This document shows positions 1 through 8,526 of a DNA stretch of 64,000 nucleotides, one piece after another (position 1 is the first letter of the stretch; each line of letters begins with the position of its first letter). The stretch covers positions 4,097,001-4,161,000 of the forward strand of contig NZ_CP022540.1 of the NCBI RefSeq assembly GCF_002237555.1, read 5' to 3'. The notes beneath the pieces are model-generated. The model was not told the origin of the DNA. It did no database searches and worked only from the letters and a program-made list of their open reading frames with translations. Both the position numbers and the translations under genes were made by a program. The stretch is from Antarctobacter heliothermus (GTDB lineage Bacteria; Pseudomonadota; Alphaproteobacteria; Rhodobacterales; Rhodobacteraceae).

Positions 1-1
1 G

Positions 2-340
2 GCACTGGCTTTTGCGGCCGCAGTAGATGATCCGTCGAGGTTCCGACGATCGCGCGATGTCGGGCCGTACCTTGGGCTTGTCCCAAGGCGGCATCAGTCC
101 GGAGAAGTAGACTATGTCGGCAGCATCTCGAAACGGGGTGATACCAGGGTCCGAACGCTCCTGTACGAGGCGGCCAATGTCATGCTGACGAGGTATGCTG
201 GCCCGCTCAAATTGAAGGAATGGGCGCTTGCGACTGGTGCGCGCTCAACAATGAGGAAGGCACGTGTGGCCCTGGCCGGACGACTCGCTATTGTCCTGCA
301 CGCGATGATGCGCGACCAAACCGAATTCCAGTTCGTGTAA
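2..340 (+). pseudogene. IS110-family transposase, C-terminal part (5' end outside window)
   Basis: The frame is open from the left edge to a TAA and encodes 112 residues. It contains the IS110/IS116/IS902 C-terminal signature: a GPYLGLVPRRHQSG block followed by a GDTRVRTLLYEAANVML stretch, ending in a basic AGRLAIVLHAMMRD helix. This is the half that carries the conserved serine and helix-hairpin region of DEDD-type IS110 transposases; the N-terminal DEDD half lies outside the window. Whether the full gene is intact cannot be judged here. It belongs to a different subgroup from the other IS110 copies further along, since its C-terminus aligns poorly with theirs. Confidence 0.85.
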
Positions 341-613
341 GGATCACCAGAGAGACAATCACGAGGATTCCAATATCAAAGTTCCCATCTGGGACGATGC
401 CCGAGGGAGGGCGTGAGACACGGCGTCGATTCTGTAGCAACAACCAAGACCAACGGTATGATTGCGGTTTCCACCTAGCCGACCCACACCCAGCCAACCC
501 CATTATGAACCCAAGAGTTCGAAGAGAACAAAGGCAACCTCTGACATTACAGTACGATATTAGGAAACTCGCATTGACGGATTAGAGAACAGAACCGGCG
601 GGAGGCAGATGGG
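341..613. other. Gene-free stretch between two IS110-type elements
   Basis: No open frame here looks coding: the short frames on both strands have no family resemblance and no plausible ribosome site. The sequence is less GC-rich than the core genes. It probably contains the 3' flank of the first IS110-family element and the target DNA that precedes the second one. Confidence 0.5.
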
Positions 614-1952
614 GTGGATGGCTCCCGCTCCCGGCGTCGCAATGCGCCATACTGCAGGTGTCAGAATCTGCGATCGAGAGGAGCCACCCCATGCAAGTTA
701 CCACCGTCGGCCTCGACCTGGCCAAGAACATCTTTCATGTCCACGGAGTTACCGAGACAGGAGACGTTGCTTTCAACCGCCCCTTGAGACGGGCGCAGGT
801 TCTGGCGTTTTTCCAGCGCCTGTCACCTTGCCTCGTCGGCATCGAGGCCTGCGCTTCGAGCCATCATTGGGCGCGGGAGCTTTCGAAACTCGGCCACACC
901 GTCAGGCTGATGCCGCCAATGTACGTCAAACCCTACGTGAAGCGCGGCAAGTCCGATGCGGTCGACGCCGAAGCAATCTGCGAAGCAGTGACACGGCCCA
1001 GGCCCACGATGCGGTTCGTCGAGATCAAGTCCAAGGAACAGCAGGCGCTACTGTCCCTGCACCGCGCGCGTGACTTCGTCGTGCGTCAGAGGACGCAGCT
1101 GATCAACATGGTCCGGAGCCTTGCAGCGGAGTTCGGGATCACCATCGCTCGGGGCGTCGCGCGCGCCATTGAGTTCGCCAAGTCCATCATCGACGGCAAG
1201 CAGCCGGGACCGCCCGATCTGGCCCAGGACGTTCTGCGCGTCCTCAGCCGACAGCTGATTGATCTTCACAACCGCCTTGGCTGGTTCGAAACCATGTTGC
1301 GCATTCAGGCGCGCCTCAGCCGACAGGCTCAACTCCTGCAGACTATTCCTGGTGTCGGCCCGGTCACCGCCTCTGCCGTGGCTGCGACGATCGGGTCCGG
1401 CCGACAGTTCAGGAGTGGCCGCGAATTTTCTGCGTGGTTAGGGCTGACCCCTCGCAACCACTCCAGCGGCGGCAAAGAACGATTGGGAAAGATCACCAAG
1501 ATGGGTGACCGATACCTGCGCCAGCTCATTGTAGTTGGCATGACGTCGCGCGTCCGACAAGTCGCGCCCATCCCGAGCGTGCCGATCCTTGGCTGACGAA
1601 GCTGCTGCAGAGAAAGCCCGCAAGACTGGCGACCGTCGCCATGGCGAACAAAACAGCAAGGATCATGTGGGCAATCCTCACGAGGGATGAGCCCTACAAG
1701 CCGCACGCCGTATGAGACGGCGCGCGCCCACGAGATAGCAAGACCAACGATGTGATGGTGTGCCATTCAGCCGCAACGATCAGGACGCTCCGACGAATGT
1801 CCCGGGCGCCATTGCCCGCAAAGCAGATAGGAACCTGATCTGCGGATCCCATCAGGGCCAGCGGCAATGACCGCGTCAACAGGCCGGACACAAGACCGCT
1901 TCTGAACAGGTACACGAGATCATTTACGACTTGCTATGCGGGAGCCATCCAC
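614..1952 (+). mobile_element. IS110-family element, IS1111-like (sub-terminal inverted repeats)
   Basis: A 15-bp perfect inverted repeat, GTGGATGGCTCCCGC at 614-628 and GCGGGAGCCATCCAC at 1938-1952, brackets an IS110-type transposase gene. Inverted repeats lying just inside the tips are typical of the IS1111 subgroup, so the true ends are probably a few bases outside. The right repeat overlaps the last codons of the minus-strand gene next door, so the insertion appears to have replaced that gene's natural C-terminus. The transposase is frameshifted, so this copy is probably not autonomous. Confidence 0.7.
691..1715 (+). pseudogene. IS110-family transposase, frameshifted near its 3' end
   Basis: The start at 691 follows a GAGAGGAG ribosome site and gives MQVTTVGLDLAKNIFHVHG, the DEDD N-terminus of IS110 transposases; upstream in-frame ATG codons lie inside the element end. 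The frame runs through the IPGVGPVTASA helix-hairpin and the FSAWLGLTPRNHSSGGKERLG block, then meets TGA at 1594. The expected C-terminus (PWLTKLLQRKPARLATVAMANKTARI in pieces) continues in another frame to TGA at 1713. An indel between about 1550 and 1570 therefore separates the two parts. Joined length is about 340 residues, the usual size. The product is probably inactive unless the shift is programmed, which is not usual in this family. Confidence 0.8.
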
Positions 1953-2430
1953 ACAAGAATTTCGTCGGTGCGTGGGGCGTCGGGCACGCAGATCGTCATC
2001 GTGTCAATGCAATCGAATGACCATGCCTCGTCTTTGTGGCCCATTGGCAAATCAATACTGGCCCCCACGGCTCCAACCTTGTGGTTGGATGGCATCAGGG
2101 ATGCCCCTCCCCCATAGCTGCACGCACGGGTTTGCCGAGCGCCGGGTGCAGCACGGCTGCGCCATGTTCCATCGCGCCGGAAGCTCAGACAAGGGCTGCC
2201 TTCCCATAGCAAAGTGCCTGCCCCTCCAACATGATCACCAGTTTTTCCGTCAGAGATTGGCCAAACTGCGCGCTAAGGTCGAAAAGCGTCGCCAAGTCCG
2301 TTTGAGCGCTGCCTGCGAAAGGGTTCTTGACGACGACCATCGCAGCAACCCGCGTGATCGGTGCGCAAGCTTGGCCCATCTCATCTGCGGTGATGATTTC
2401 CTTCGTGAAAACTGTTTTCCGAACGTCCAT
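1934..2430 (-). pseudogene. Amino acid synthesis family protein (AA_synth, formerly DUF1185), broken
   Basis: The start at 2430 lies two bases after the upstream transporter stop, with an AAGGAAG ribosome site. The first 81 residues (MDVRKTVFTKEIITADEMG, VVVKNPFAG, EGQALCYGKAALV) match the N-terminal half of the AA_synth family. A TGA then follows at about 2187. The same frame goes on with family-like sequence (GAMEHGAAVLHPALGKPVR) before a frameshift near 2110-2120. The next frame carries the family core GASIDLPMGHKDEAWS and VPDAPRTDEIL. The last residues, WMAPA, are encoded by the inverted repeat of the adjacent IS, so the natural C-terminus is lost. There are three independent lesions. The family's biochemical role is poorly defined; here it was the last gene of a transporter operon. 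Confidence 0.75.
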
Positions 2431-2432
2431 GA

Positions 2433-3628
2433 CTATGCTTCCTTTGCCAAGCCCACGCGGGGCACGGTTTTGATGTATTGGAATGCGAGACCCAGTGGGA
2501 TCACGGCGGCAAAGAGCAGCATCGCGAGCCACATGGGCCCCTGCGCATTGCCTGTGGCGTCGAGAATGGCGCCTGCCACGGGCGGTGTGACCAACATGAT
2601 CGCATAGTAAACGATAAAGAAGATGCCCATTTCGAAGGCCCGGACCTGGGGCCGCATGGCTTGGCCTGCCATGGCCATAATCACCCCGGCCTGGGCCATG
2701 CCGATCAAGCCGAAAAGCACGCTTGCACCAAAGCCGGCACCGTGCACGCCGAGCAGTAAGAGCGCGGCAATGGCCCCGCCCATGCAGACCGTCAAAACGA
2801 CATTTCGCCCGCCGAAACGGTCCACGATCTGCCCGCAGACCGCTCCGGATGCGATCATAATCCAACTGCCGATGCTGATGATACCAGCCGCCGCGGCGCA
2901 GACTGGCCCAGGCCTTCAAGCACCTTTGGCCCGAAGGACAGATAGGTGACGTAGGCCGCGTTGAAGACACCCCAGGCGGCGGCGGCACAGAACACCAACT
3001 GCCATTCCTGCCGTGTCATCGTCGCGCGCGGCCCACCTTTGACATGTGGTAGATCATTTGGCCCCCGGTAGAAGACAAACACCCCTAGGGCTGCAATCAA
3101 ACAATAGACCGAGGCGACCTGAAACGGAACTTGCCAGCCAAACTCATGTGCAAGCCATGCGTGGCCGACCTGGCCCATGGCGATACCGAAAGGCCAACTC
3201 ATGACTAGGATGCTGACTAGGATGCTTAGGATGCTCATGGCAGTCGCGATTTCGCGGCCCTCAAACCAGTCTGCGACCACCTTCGTCAGATACAGCGTCG
3301 AGAATAGAAATCCAGCCCCGGCAAGGATGCGACCCAAGCCGAGGCCCCAGCTTTCGCTCGCCAAGGACGACACGGCCCCACCCAAAGCCAAAGCGCCCAA
3401 TCCAAAGACCACCATGATGCGGTCAGAAATGTAGCGCGCCCAATAACCTGCGGGCATGGCCAGAACCAAACCGGGGGCCATGAATAGCCCGATCATGAGA
3501 CCGTTGCCCACATAGTCGAGCCCGAAGGCGACGATGAGATCGTCGCCAACGGAGGCCACTTTCTGAAACTGAAACCCAAGTCCTATGCGGGCCAGAAACA
3601 GCAGGCCAAGGATGCGCCAGCGCATCAT
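2433..3628 (-). pseudogene. MFS transporter, frameshifted
   Basis: The first frame (3628 to about 2910) encodes a major facilitator N-terminus: RIGLGFQFQKVASVGDDL, then strongly hydrophobic segments, the loop after TM2 (GYWARYISDR), and a long central loop. A frameshift between about 2895 and 2915 moves the reading into a second frame (GIISIGSWIMIASGAVCG onward), which supplies the remaining helices to the stop at 2433. Joined, the product is about 398 residues with roughly 12 membrane helices, normal for the family. The ATG overlaps the stop of the SnoaL-like gene by four bases, and the next gene starts two bases after its stop, so the three formed one operon. The substrate is unknown. Confidence 0.8.
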
Positions 3629-4038
3629 GCCCAGCCAAGCCCGCGCAGGGCGTGCACGTCATTCCAAATCTTGGTCTTATGGCTGATCTTGTCGCCATCG
3701 AACTGCATGACATAAGCGTCGTCCGAGACTACGGATTTCCCTGTCGGTGGCACGGGTCCGCCTTCGCCCGTCTGCGTTCCGTGAAATTCGGCTGTCGCGA
3801 CAACGGTGCCGCGCGCCTCGTCTGCCGCAAAGGCGGTTAGATGGTAGCGGCCATCCGACACAGGCGCCAAAAGACCCTTCATCCAGTCGGCATAGGCAGC
3901 AAGGGTTGTCGTCTCCGCCAGCGCATCCGCCTGACAGGAAAAGCTCGCCCCCTCGTGGCAAAAGGCCTTGCAGCTGTCCCAACCTTGACCCGTTTCGGAA
4001 GCTTCAAAAAATGCGGTCGCCGTTTCGTAATGGGTCAT
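3625..4038 (-). CDS. SnoaL-like / NTF2-fold polyketide-cyclase-type protein
   Basis: A 137-residue protein with the length and pattern of a single NTF2-like (SnoaL) fold: an N-terminal helix (YETATAFFEASETGQGWDSC), a buried aromatic/charged pocket, a GTVVATAEFHGTQTG beta strand, and the closing VSDDAYVMQFDGDKISHKTKIWND strand-turn-strand. Members act as small-molecule isomerases, hydrolases or binding proteins, so the substrate cannot be inferred. It is the first gene of a minus-strand unit with the MFS and AA_synth genes (ATGA overlap with the transporter), and it is the only member without a visible lesion. It is divergent from a LuxR-type regulator across a 190-bp region containing a perfect dyad, which probably regulated it. 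Confidence 0.7.
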   Translation of the reverse strand: MTHYETATAFFEASETGQGWDSCKAFCHEGASFSCQADALAETTTLAAYADWMKGLLAPVSDGRYHLTAFAADEARGTVVATAEFHGTQTGEGGPVPPTGKSVVSDDAYVMQFDGDKISHKTKIWNDVHALRGLGWA

Positions 4039-4132
4039 CGTGCCATGCTCCGTGTTGATTTTACGGAGAAATCCTAGGCCCGTGTCGGGGACGCCGGGTA
4101 TCGTGCAGATGCGGTAAAATCGGGCGTCCGCG

Positions 4133-4153
4133 TGCAGTAATCAAACTACTGCA
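4133..4153. promoter_or_regulatory. Candidate operator dyad between divergent units
   Basis: TGCAGTA, 7-bp spacer, TACTGCA: a perfect 7-7-7 dyad, followed closely by another TTTGCAG half. It lies between the SnoaL/MFS/AA_synth operon (minus) and the LuxR-type regulator (plus), where an autoregulator would be expected to bind. The assignment to that regulator is inference from position and symmetry. Confidence 0.5.
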
Positions 4154-4225
4154 TTTGCAGGATTGCCTATTGAACGCGTTCTTCTCACACTTCATCCAAG
4201 ACTTTATTTTATGGAGAATTTTCAG

Positions 4226-4938
4226 ATGTCAGAGCGGGCCGGTCTCAGCCATAGGGAAGCGCAGATCGCGAAGGCCTATGCAGGCGGGCAGACCTATCAG
4301 TCGATCGCCGACACCTTGTGTATCGCTCCCAGCACGGTCCGCACGCACCTGGCACCAATCAATCGGAAACTGAGCGTGTCATCGAAACTGGACCTGCGCG
4401 ACAGGCTTGGCGCTGCCGAGGCCACCAAGGGCGATCTGGACGATGCGTTTCCGGCGCGACCAGAGAAACCTTCCATCGCCGTTCTGGCCTTTGAGAACAT
4501 GTCGGACGATCCCGAACAGGAATACTTTTCCGATGGGTTCAGCGACGACATCATCACCGCCCTGTCACGATCTCCCTGGCTCTTCATCATCGCGCGCAAC
4601 ACTACCTTTACCTACAAAGGGTCGAGCGTTGATGTCCGGCGCGTGGCAAAAGACGTTGGCGTCCGGCTCGTGCTGGAGGGCAGCGTCAGGCGGTCTGGCG
4701 ACCGGGTACGGGTCACGGCGTAGTTGATCGATGGCACGACAGGCGGGCAACTGTGGTCTGAGCAGTATGACGGGCAGCTTGAGGATGTTTTCGACCTGCA
4801 AGATGAGATCACCCGCAATGTGGTGGCTTCGATCCAGACCACCGTTCATCTGAGCACCATCCCCGAACCGGTTGAACGCGCGTCCCGCCCCGACCTGACG
4901 GTCTGTGAGCTGACAATGCGGTTCTGGCATCTGCTTTC
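4226..4938 (+). pseudogene. LuxR-type HTH / TolB-like / TPR regulator, 5' part (nonsense codon, IS256 insertion)
   Basis: The start at 4226 is chosen because GGAG at 4213-4216 is well spaced and MSERAGLSHREAQIAKAY begins a LuxR-type HTH (QSIADTLCIAPSTVRTHL as recognition region). Next comes a TolB/FlgO-like segment (PSIAVLAFENMS, YFSDGFSDDIITALSR, LVLEGSVRRSGDRVRVTA) seen in one-component regulators that also carry C-terminal TPRs. An in-frame TAG at 4721-4723 interrupts it. The same frame then continues with the expected LIDGTTGGQLWSEQYDG and DLQDEITRNVVASIQ until an IS256-family element splits it at about 4938. The gene is divergent from the SnoaL/MFS operon, so it probably controlled it. 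It is certainly non-functional in this form. Confidence 0.8.
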
Positions 4939-6316
4939 CGGAGATATGCGCGAAAGTTGGTGATGCCCTGAGGGGCGACATATCATGGCGGTGTCGAAGC
5001 GCCGTCAATTCTCAACCGAGAAAGGGATATGCCACATGCAAGAGAATACCATCACCCAGCTATCTGATCCATCCGGGATTTCGCCGGACCCGCTGACCGA
5101 CCTCATCCGGGACGGCGCGCGCAAGCTGATCGAGCAGGCGATTGAGGCGGAACTGTCCACGCTGCTTGGCGCCTTTGCCGATCACAAGCTTGAGGATGGT
5201 CGCGCAAGACTGGTTCGTCATGGGCACCTGCCCGAGCGTGAGATTTTGACCGGTGTCGGGCCTGTTGCCGTGACGGTGCCGCGTGTGCGGGACCGCAAGC
5301 CGGGCACGGACAAGATCGCGTTCACGCCCAGCATCCTGCCGCGGTATCTGCGCAAGGCAAAGTCGGTCGAAGAGCTGCTGCCCTGGCTTTACCTGAAGGG
5401 CGTGTCCACCGGCGATTTCAGTGAGGCGCTTGCCGCCCTGCTGGGGCCACACGCCAAGGGCCTCTCGGCCACTACGATCACGCGGCTGAAAGCGGACTGG
5501 TGGTCCGAGTACGAGGCCTGGGAAAAGCGTGACCTCGGCACCCGGCGGTTTCTCTACATCTGGGCCGACGGCGTCTATTTCAAGCCGCGAAGGGCCGAGG
5601 AAAAACAATGCGTTTTGGTGATCGTGGGTGCGGATGAATACGGCCGCAAGGAGCTGCTGGCCATGACCGACGGCTTCCGCGAAAGCACTCAGAGTTGGCG
5701 CGAGGTTCTGCTCGATCTCAAACGCCGCGGACTGAAGCAGGATCCCAAGCTCGCCATAGGCGACGGCGCCCTGGGGTTCTGGGCGGCACTGCGCGAGGTC
5801 TTCCCCTCGACACAGGAGCAGCGGTGCTGGCTCCACAAAACCATGAACGTGCTCAACGCGCTGCCGAAATCGGTGCAAGCCAAGGCCAAGGCGCACCTGC
5901 ACGACATCTGGCAGGCCGAAACCCGAGCCGCGGCGTCGGCCGCCTTCGACTTCTTCGTCGATGCCTACGGCGTGAAATGGGACAAGGCAGTCGCCAAGTT
6001 GGTCAAGGATCGGGATGCACTACTGACCTTCTACGACTACCCGGCCGAACACTGGAAACACATCCGGACGTCAAATCCGATCGAGAGCACGTTCGCCACC
6101 GTCAGACACAGGACGAAACGCACCAAGGGCTGCCTCAGCCGCAAGACTGGGCTCGCCATGGCTTTCCGGCTGATGATGTCTGCTCAGACGAAATGGCGAA
6201 AACTCGACGGGCGGAATCGCCTCCCGGAGGTCATCAGCGGGGTTGAGTTCCGCGACGGCGTCCGCCAACTTCAAAACGCCGCCTGATCACGCGTCACCAA
6301 CTTCTGCGCATATCTC
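4939..6316 (+). mobile_element. IS256-family insertion sequence
   Basis: Terminal inverted repeats are visible: GAGATATGCGCGAAAGTTGG on the left (from 4941) and its near-complement CCAACTTCTGCGCATATCTC on the right (to 6316), with two differences. CTGCTTTC at 4931-4938 and CTGCTTTA at 6317-6324 form a likely 8-bp target duplication with one mismatch. The element contains one full-length transposase gene. It sits inside the regulator pseudogene, whose coding sequence resumes directly after the right end. Confidence 0.8.
5036..6286 (+). CDS. IS256-family transposase
   Basis: A 416-residue mutator-type transposase (PF00872), of normal family length. The start at 5036 follows AAAGGGATATGCCAC; an upstream in-frame ATG at 4985 would extend into the element's terminal region. 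DDE residues are visible: the first D in IWADGVYFKPR, the second in AIGDGALGFWAALREVFP, and the E in SNPIESTFATVRHRTKRTKG. No lesion is seen, so this copy may be active. The N-terminal region (LIRDGARKLIEQAIEAEL, GRARLVRHGHLPEREI) is the usual DNA-binding part. Confidence 0.93.
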   Translation: MQENTITQLSDPSGISPDPLTDLIRDGARKLIEQAIEAELSTLLGAFADHKLEDGRARLVRHGHLPEREILTGVGPVAVTVPRVRDRKPGTDKIAFTPSILPRYLRKAKSVEELLPWLYLKGVSTGDFSEALAALLGPHAKGLSATTITRLKADWWSEYEAWEKRDLGTRRFLYIWADGVYFKPRRAEEKQCVLVIVGADEYGRKELLAMTDGFRESTQSWREVLLDLKRRGLKQDPKLAIGDGALGFWAALREVFPSTQEQRCWLHKTMNVLNALPKSVQAKAKAHLHDIWQAETRAAASAAFDFFVDAYGVKWDKAVAKLVKDRDALLTFYDYPAEHWKHIRTSNPIESTFATVRHRTKRTKGCLSRKTGLAMAFRLMMSAQTKWRKLDGRNRLPEVISGVEFRDGVRQLQNAA

Positions 6317-6660
6317 CTGCTTTATGATTTCGCGCCCGTGAGTTATGCACATGCCAAGACACTGCTGGAACGCGCATTGGCGCTTGATCCGGAAAGCGCA
6401 GAGGCGAACATGGTGCTCTCGCTGATCAATCACCACATCGCCATCATGGGCTTTGTCCCTAACGGCAAAGCAGCCATGGAAACGGCCAACGCGCTGGCGC
6501 GGCGCGCCACCCCGTTGGACGACCGCAATGAATACGCGCACTGGGCATTGGGGATCAATTGTTGGGGTCTGCTCAAATACGAAGAATCGCTGGCGGCTCT
6601 GGAACGCGCCGTCGCCCTGAACCCGAATTGTTCATTGGCCTATGGCAGCGGCTCTGATGA
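6317..6660 (+). pseudogene. LuxR/TolB-like/TPR regulator, 3' remnant
   Basis: Directly after the IS256 right end, the frame resumes with LLYDFAPVSYAHAKTLLERALALDP and a second TPR-like unit ending EESLAALERAVALNPNCSLAYGS. This is the tetratricopeptide C-terminus expected for the regulator that begins at 4226. The sequence breaks at about 6655 where an IS110-family element begins; no continuation was recognised beyond that element. The remaining C-terminal residues are therefore lost or moved elsewhere. Confidence 0.75.
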
Positions 6661-8012
6661 TGTAACCGCCCCCCGACGGCATCTGTGTGCCAAGGTGGGT
6701 CTGTGAGGATCCACAAAGGGGAGCGGTCATGTCGGAGATTATCACGGTCGGAGTCGATCTGGCAAAGAATGTGTTTCAGGTGCATGGCGCTGATGCGTCG
6801 GGTCGTGCAGTTCTGCGCAAGAAGCTGAGGAGAATGCAGGTGTTGGAGTTCTTCAGCCAGCTGCCGCCTTGCATTGTCGCGATGGAAGCATGCGGCAGCG
6901 CCCACTTTTGGGGGCGCGAGATCGGCAAATTGGGGCATGACATTCGGCTGATCCCACCTGCTTACGTCAAGCCCTTCGTCAAGCGCCAGAAAAACGATGC
7001 GGCAGATGCCGAGGCTATTTGTGAAGCGGCAGTTCGCCCAACCATGCGTTTTGTGCCGGTGAAGAGCGAAGAGACCCAAGGCGCGGCGATGATCTTCCGC
7101 GTACGGGAATTGCTGATCCGGCAGCGGACACAGGCGATCAATGCCCTACGTGGCCACCTGACTGAATTCGGGCAGATCGTGCCGCAGGGGGCGGCCAACG
7201 CGTCAAAACTCATCGCCATCGTTGAGAACCCGGACAGCAGCATACCCACCGATGCCATCGCCACTTTGAAGGTGCTGGTTCTGGCACTCGCCCACCTCGA
7301 GGCAGAGATTGGGAAGTTGGATGCCGAGATCGCCCGCCGGGCAAAAGAGAATGACGTGGCCCGACGGCTGATGACTATCCCGGGCATTGGTCCACTTATC
7401 GCCACGGCCATCGCGGTGTTGGCCCCGCCGCCCGAGACTTTCCGTAAGGCCCGAGACTTTGCGGCATGGCTTGGTCTAGTGCCACGACAGCATTCGACCG
7501 GTGGCAAGCAACGGCTCGGGGCCACGACCCGAATGGGCGAACGATCTTTGCGACGCTTGCTCATCATCGGGGCTAACAGCGTCATCATAAAGCGGCATGT
7601 CCACGCGGCGGCCAAGCCCGGCACCTGGCTTGGCCGCATGCTGACGCACAAGCCACCAATGTTGGTGCGGGTGGCGCTGGCGAACAAAATGGCGCGCATC
7701 GTTTGGGCCCTGATGGCCCGAGGTGGCGTCTACAAAGCTCCGGCCGTGGCGGTGTAAGCCGTCAGGGGCGCGAGGACGTCGGAGCGGAAGAGGGCAAGGA
7801 GCAGTTTGGCGCAATCGTCGTGAGACGGGATTGGGAGAACCAGTGTGCAACAGAGTGCCTTCGAGCACGCGGCTTTGATCTGGACCCGACCCTCGAACAC
7901 CATACGGGCCCGCGGCACGAAGATGGCCGCACACGAGGCCGGATACATGTCAGCACCCGATGACGCGACAAAATCAGCTCTGAAAATATCTCTTGCGCAA
8001 GGGGCGGTTATA
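6655..8012 (+). mobile_element. IS110-family element with sub-terminal inverted repeats
   Basis: TAACCGCCCC at 6663-6672 and its complement GGGGCGGTTA at 8001-8010 flank an intact IS110-type transposase, with about 240 bp of non-coding sequence on the 3' side. This is the layout of IS1111-like members. The left end interrupts the regulator's TPR region. Exact tips are uncertain by a few bases because such elements make no clear target duplication. Confidence 0.7.
6729..7757 (+). CDS. IS110-family transposase
   Basis: A 342-residue complete transposase. The start at 6729 has a GGGGAGCGG ribosome site and gives MSEIITVGVDLAKNVFQVHG, with the first acidic residue of the DEDD (RuvC-like) N-terminal domain; MEACGSAHFWGREI and KNDAADAEAICEA supply further catalytic motifs. 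The C-terminal half has the helix-hairpin motif IPGIGPLIATAIAVL and the FAAWLGLVPRQHSTGGKQRLG block carrying the conserved serine region. It resembles the frameshifted copy at 691-1715 but differs clearly in sequence, so the two are different elements. No lesion is seen. Confidence 0.93.
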   Translation: MSEIITVGVDLAKNVFQVHGADASGRAVLRKKLRRMQVLEFFSQLPPCIVAMEACGSAHFWGREIGKLGHDIRLIPPAYVKPFVKRQKNDAADAEAICEAAVRPTMRFVPVKSEETQGAAMIFRVRELLIRQRTQAINALRGHLTEFGQIVPQGAANASKLIAIVENPDSSIPTDAIATLKVLVLALAHLEAEIGKLDAEIARRAKENDVARRLMTIPGIGPLIATAIAVLAPPPETFRKARDFAAWLGLVPRQHSTGGKQRLGATTRMGERSLRRLLIIGANSVIIKRHVHAAAKPGTWLGRMLTHKPPMLVRVALANKMARIVWALMARGGVYKAPAVAV

Positions 8013-8226
8013 CATGTTGCACAAGTCCTATGATGGATTCATCTCTTGAATCCAGCATGGTAGCTGGATGGTATGAGCAAACCCATACCGCCTCCCTACA
8101 GGACCAGAAACTGACCCTCCTACAACGAGGCGCTCAAGCGCCGCGGTTCGCAGACGTCCTGACGTGCCCGCCGCCAAATCCCACACCATGAAGTAGAGTC
8201 TGCCCAACCTATTTAGGAGCAGACGA

Positions 8227-8526
8227 ATGCGTAAGAGCCGTTTCACTGATGCGCAAATCATCGGGATGATTGAAGAGCAGGAAGCCGGGATGTCGACAGC
8301 TGAGGTGTGCCGTCGGCACGTCCTGAGCCCGGCGACCTTTTACAAGCTGAAGTCCAAGTATGGCGGCATGCATTGCCCGGCAACATATGCGCTGCATGTG
8401 TGAGAGGGAGGTGTCGGAAGCCGCCGACTGAAGGCGTTGGAGGACGAAAACGCCAAGCTGAAGCGGCTGCTGGCTGATACGATGCTCGACAACGTGGTTT
8501 TGAAAGACTTGCTGGGAAAAAGCTGA
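8227..8526 (+). pseudogene. IS3-family orfA (HTH_Tnp_1), with internal insert and stop
   Basis: MRKSRFTDAQIIGMIEEQEAG is the classical IS3 orfA start, followed by the HTH (STAEVCRRHVLSPATFYKLKSKYGG). After GGM the reading enters foreign-looking sequence and ends at TGA 8401. Downstream, the leucine-zipper segment RRLKALEDENAKLKRLLAD and the terminal LDNVVLKDLLGKS are present in the same frame up to TGA at 8524. About 36 nucleotides more than expected separate the two halves, and they match the insert described at 8371-8407. Confidence 0.85.
8371..8407 (+). repeat. Short hairpin insert 1 (in IS3 orfA)
   Basis: About 37 bp of sequence that should not be in orfA. It begins CATTGCCCGGCA, has a second imperfect hairpin (ACATATGC, GCT, GCATGTGT) and ends TGAGAGG just before GAGGTGTCG. 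The beginning, the two-hairpin layout and the ending are shared with the 40-bp insert at 8610-8649. The TGA within its end stops orfA. The exact borders are uncertain by one or two bases. Confidence 0.6.

Noticed and set aside
1934..3628. Sequencing error as sole cause of the frameshifts in the MFS and AA_synth genes
   Set aside because: Possible for single indels, but the same unit also has a nonsense codon, another nonsense codon in its regulator and several IS insertions. Read-level checking would settle it.
4985..5035. Upstream ATG at 4985 as start of the IS256 transposase
   Set aside because: It would translate part of the element's terminal region; the ATG at 5036 matches the length and N-terminus of the family.
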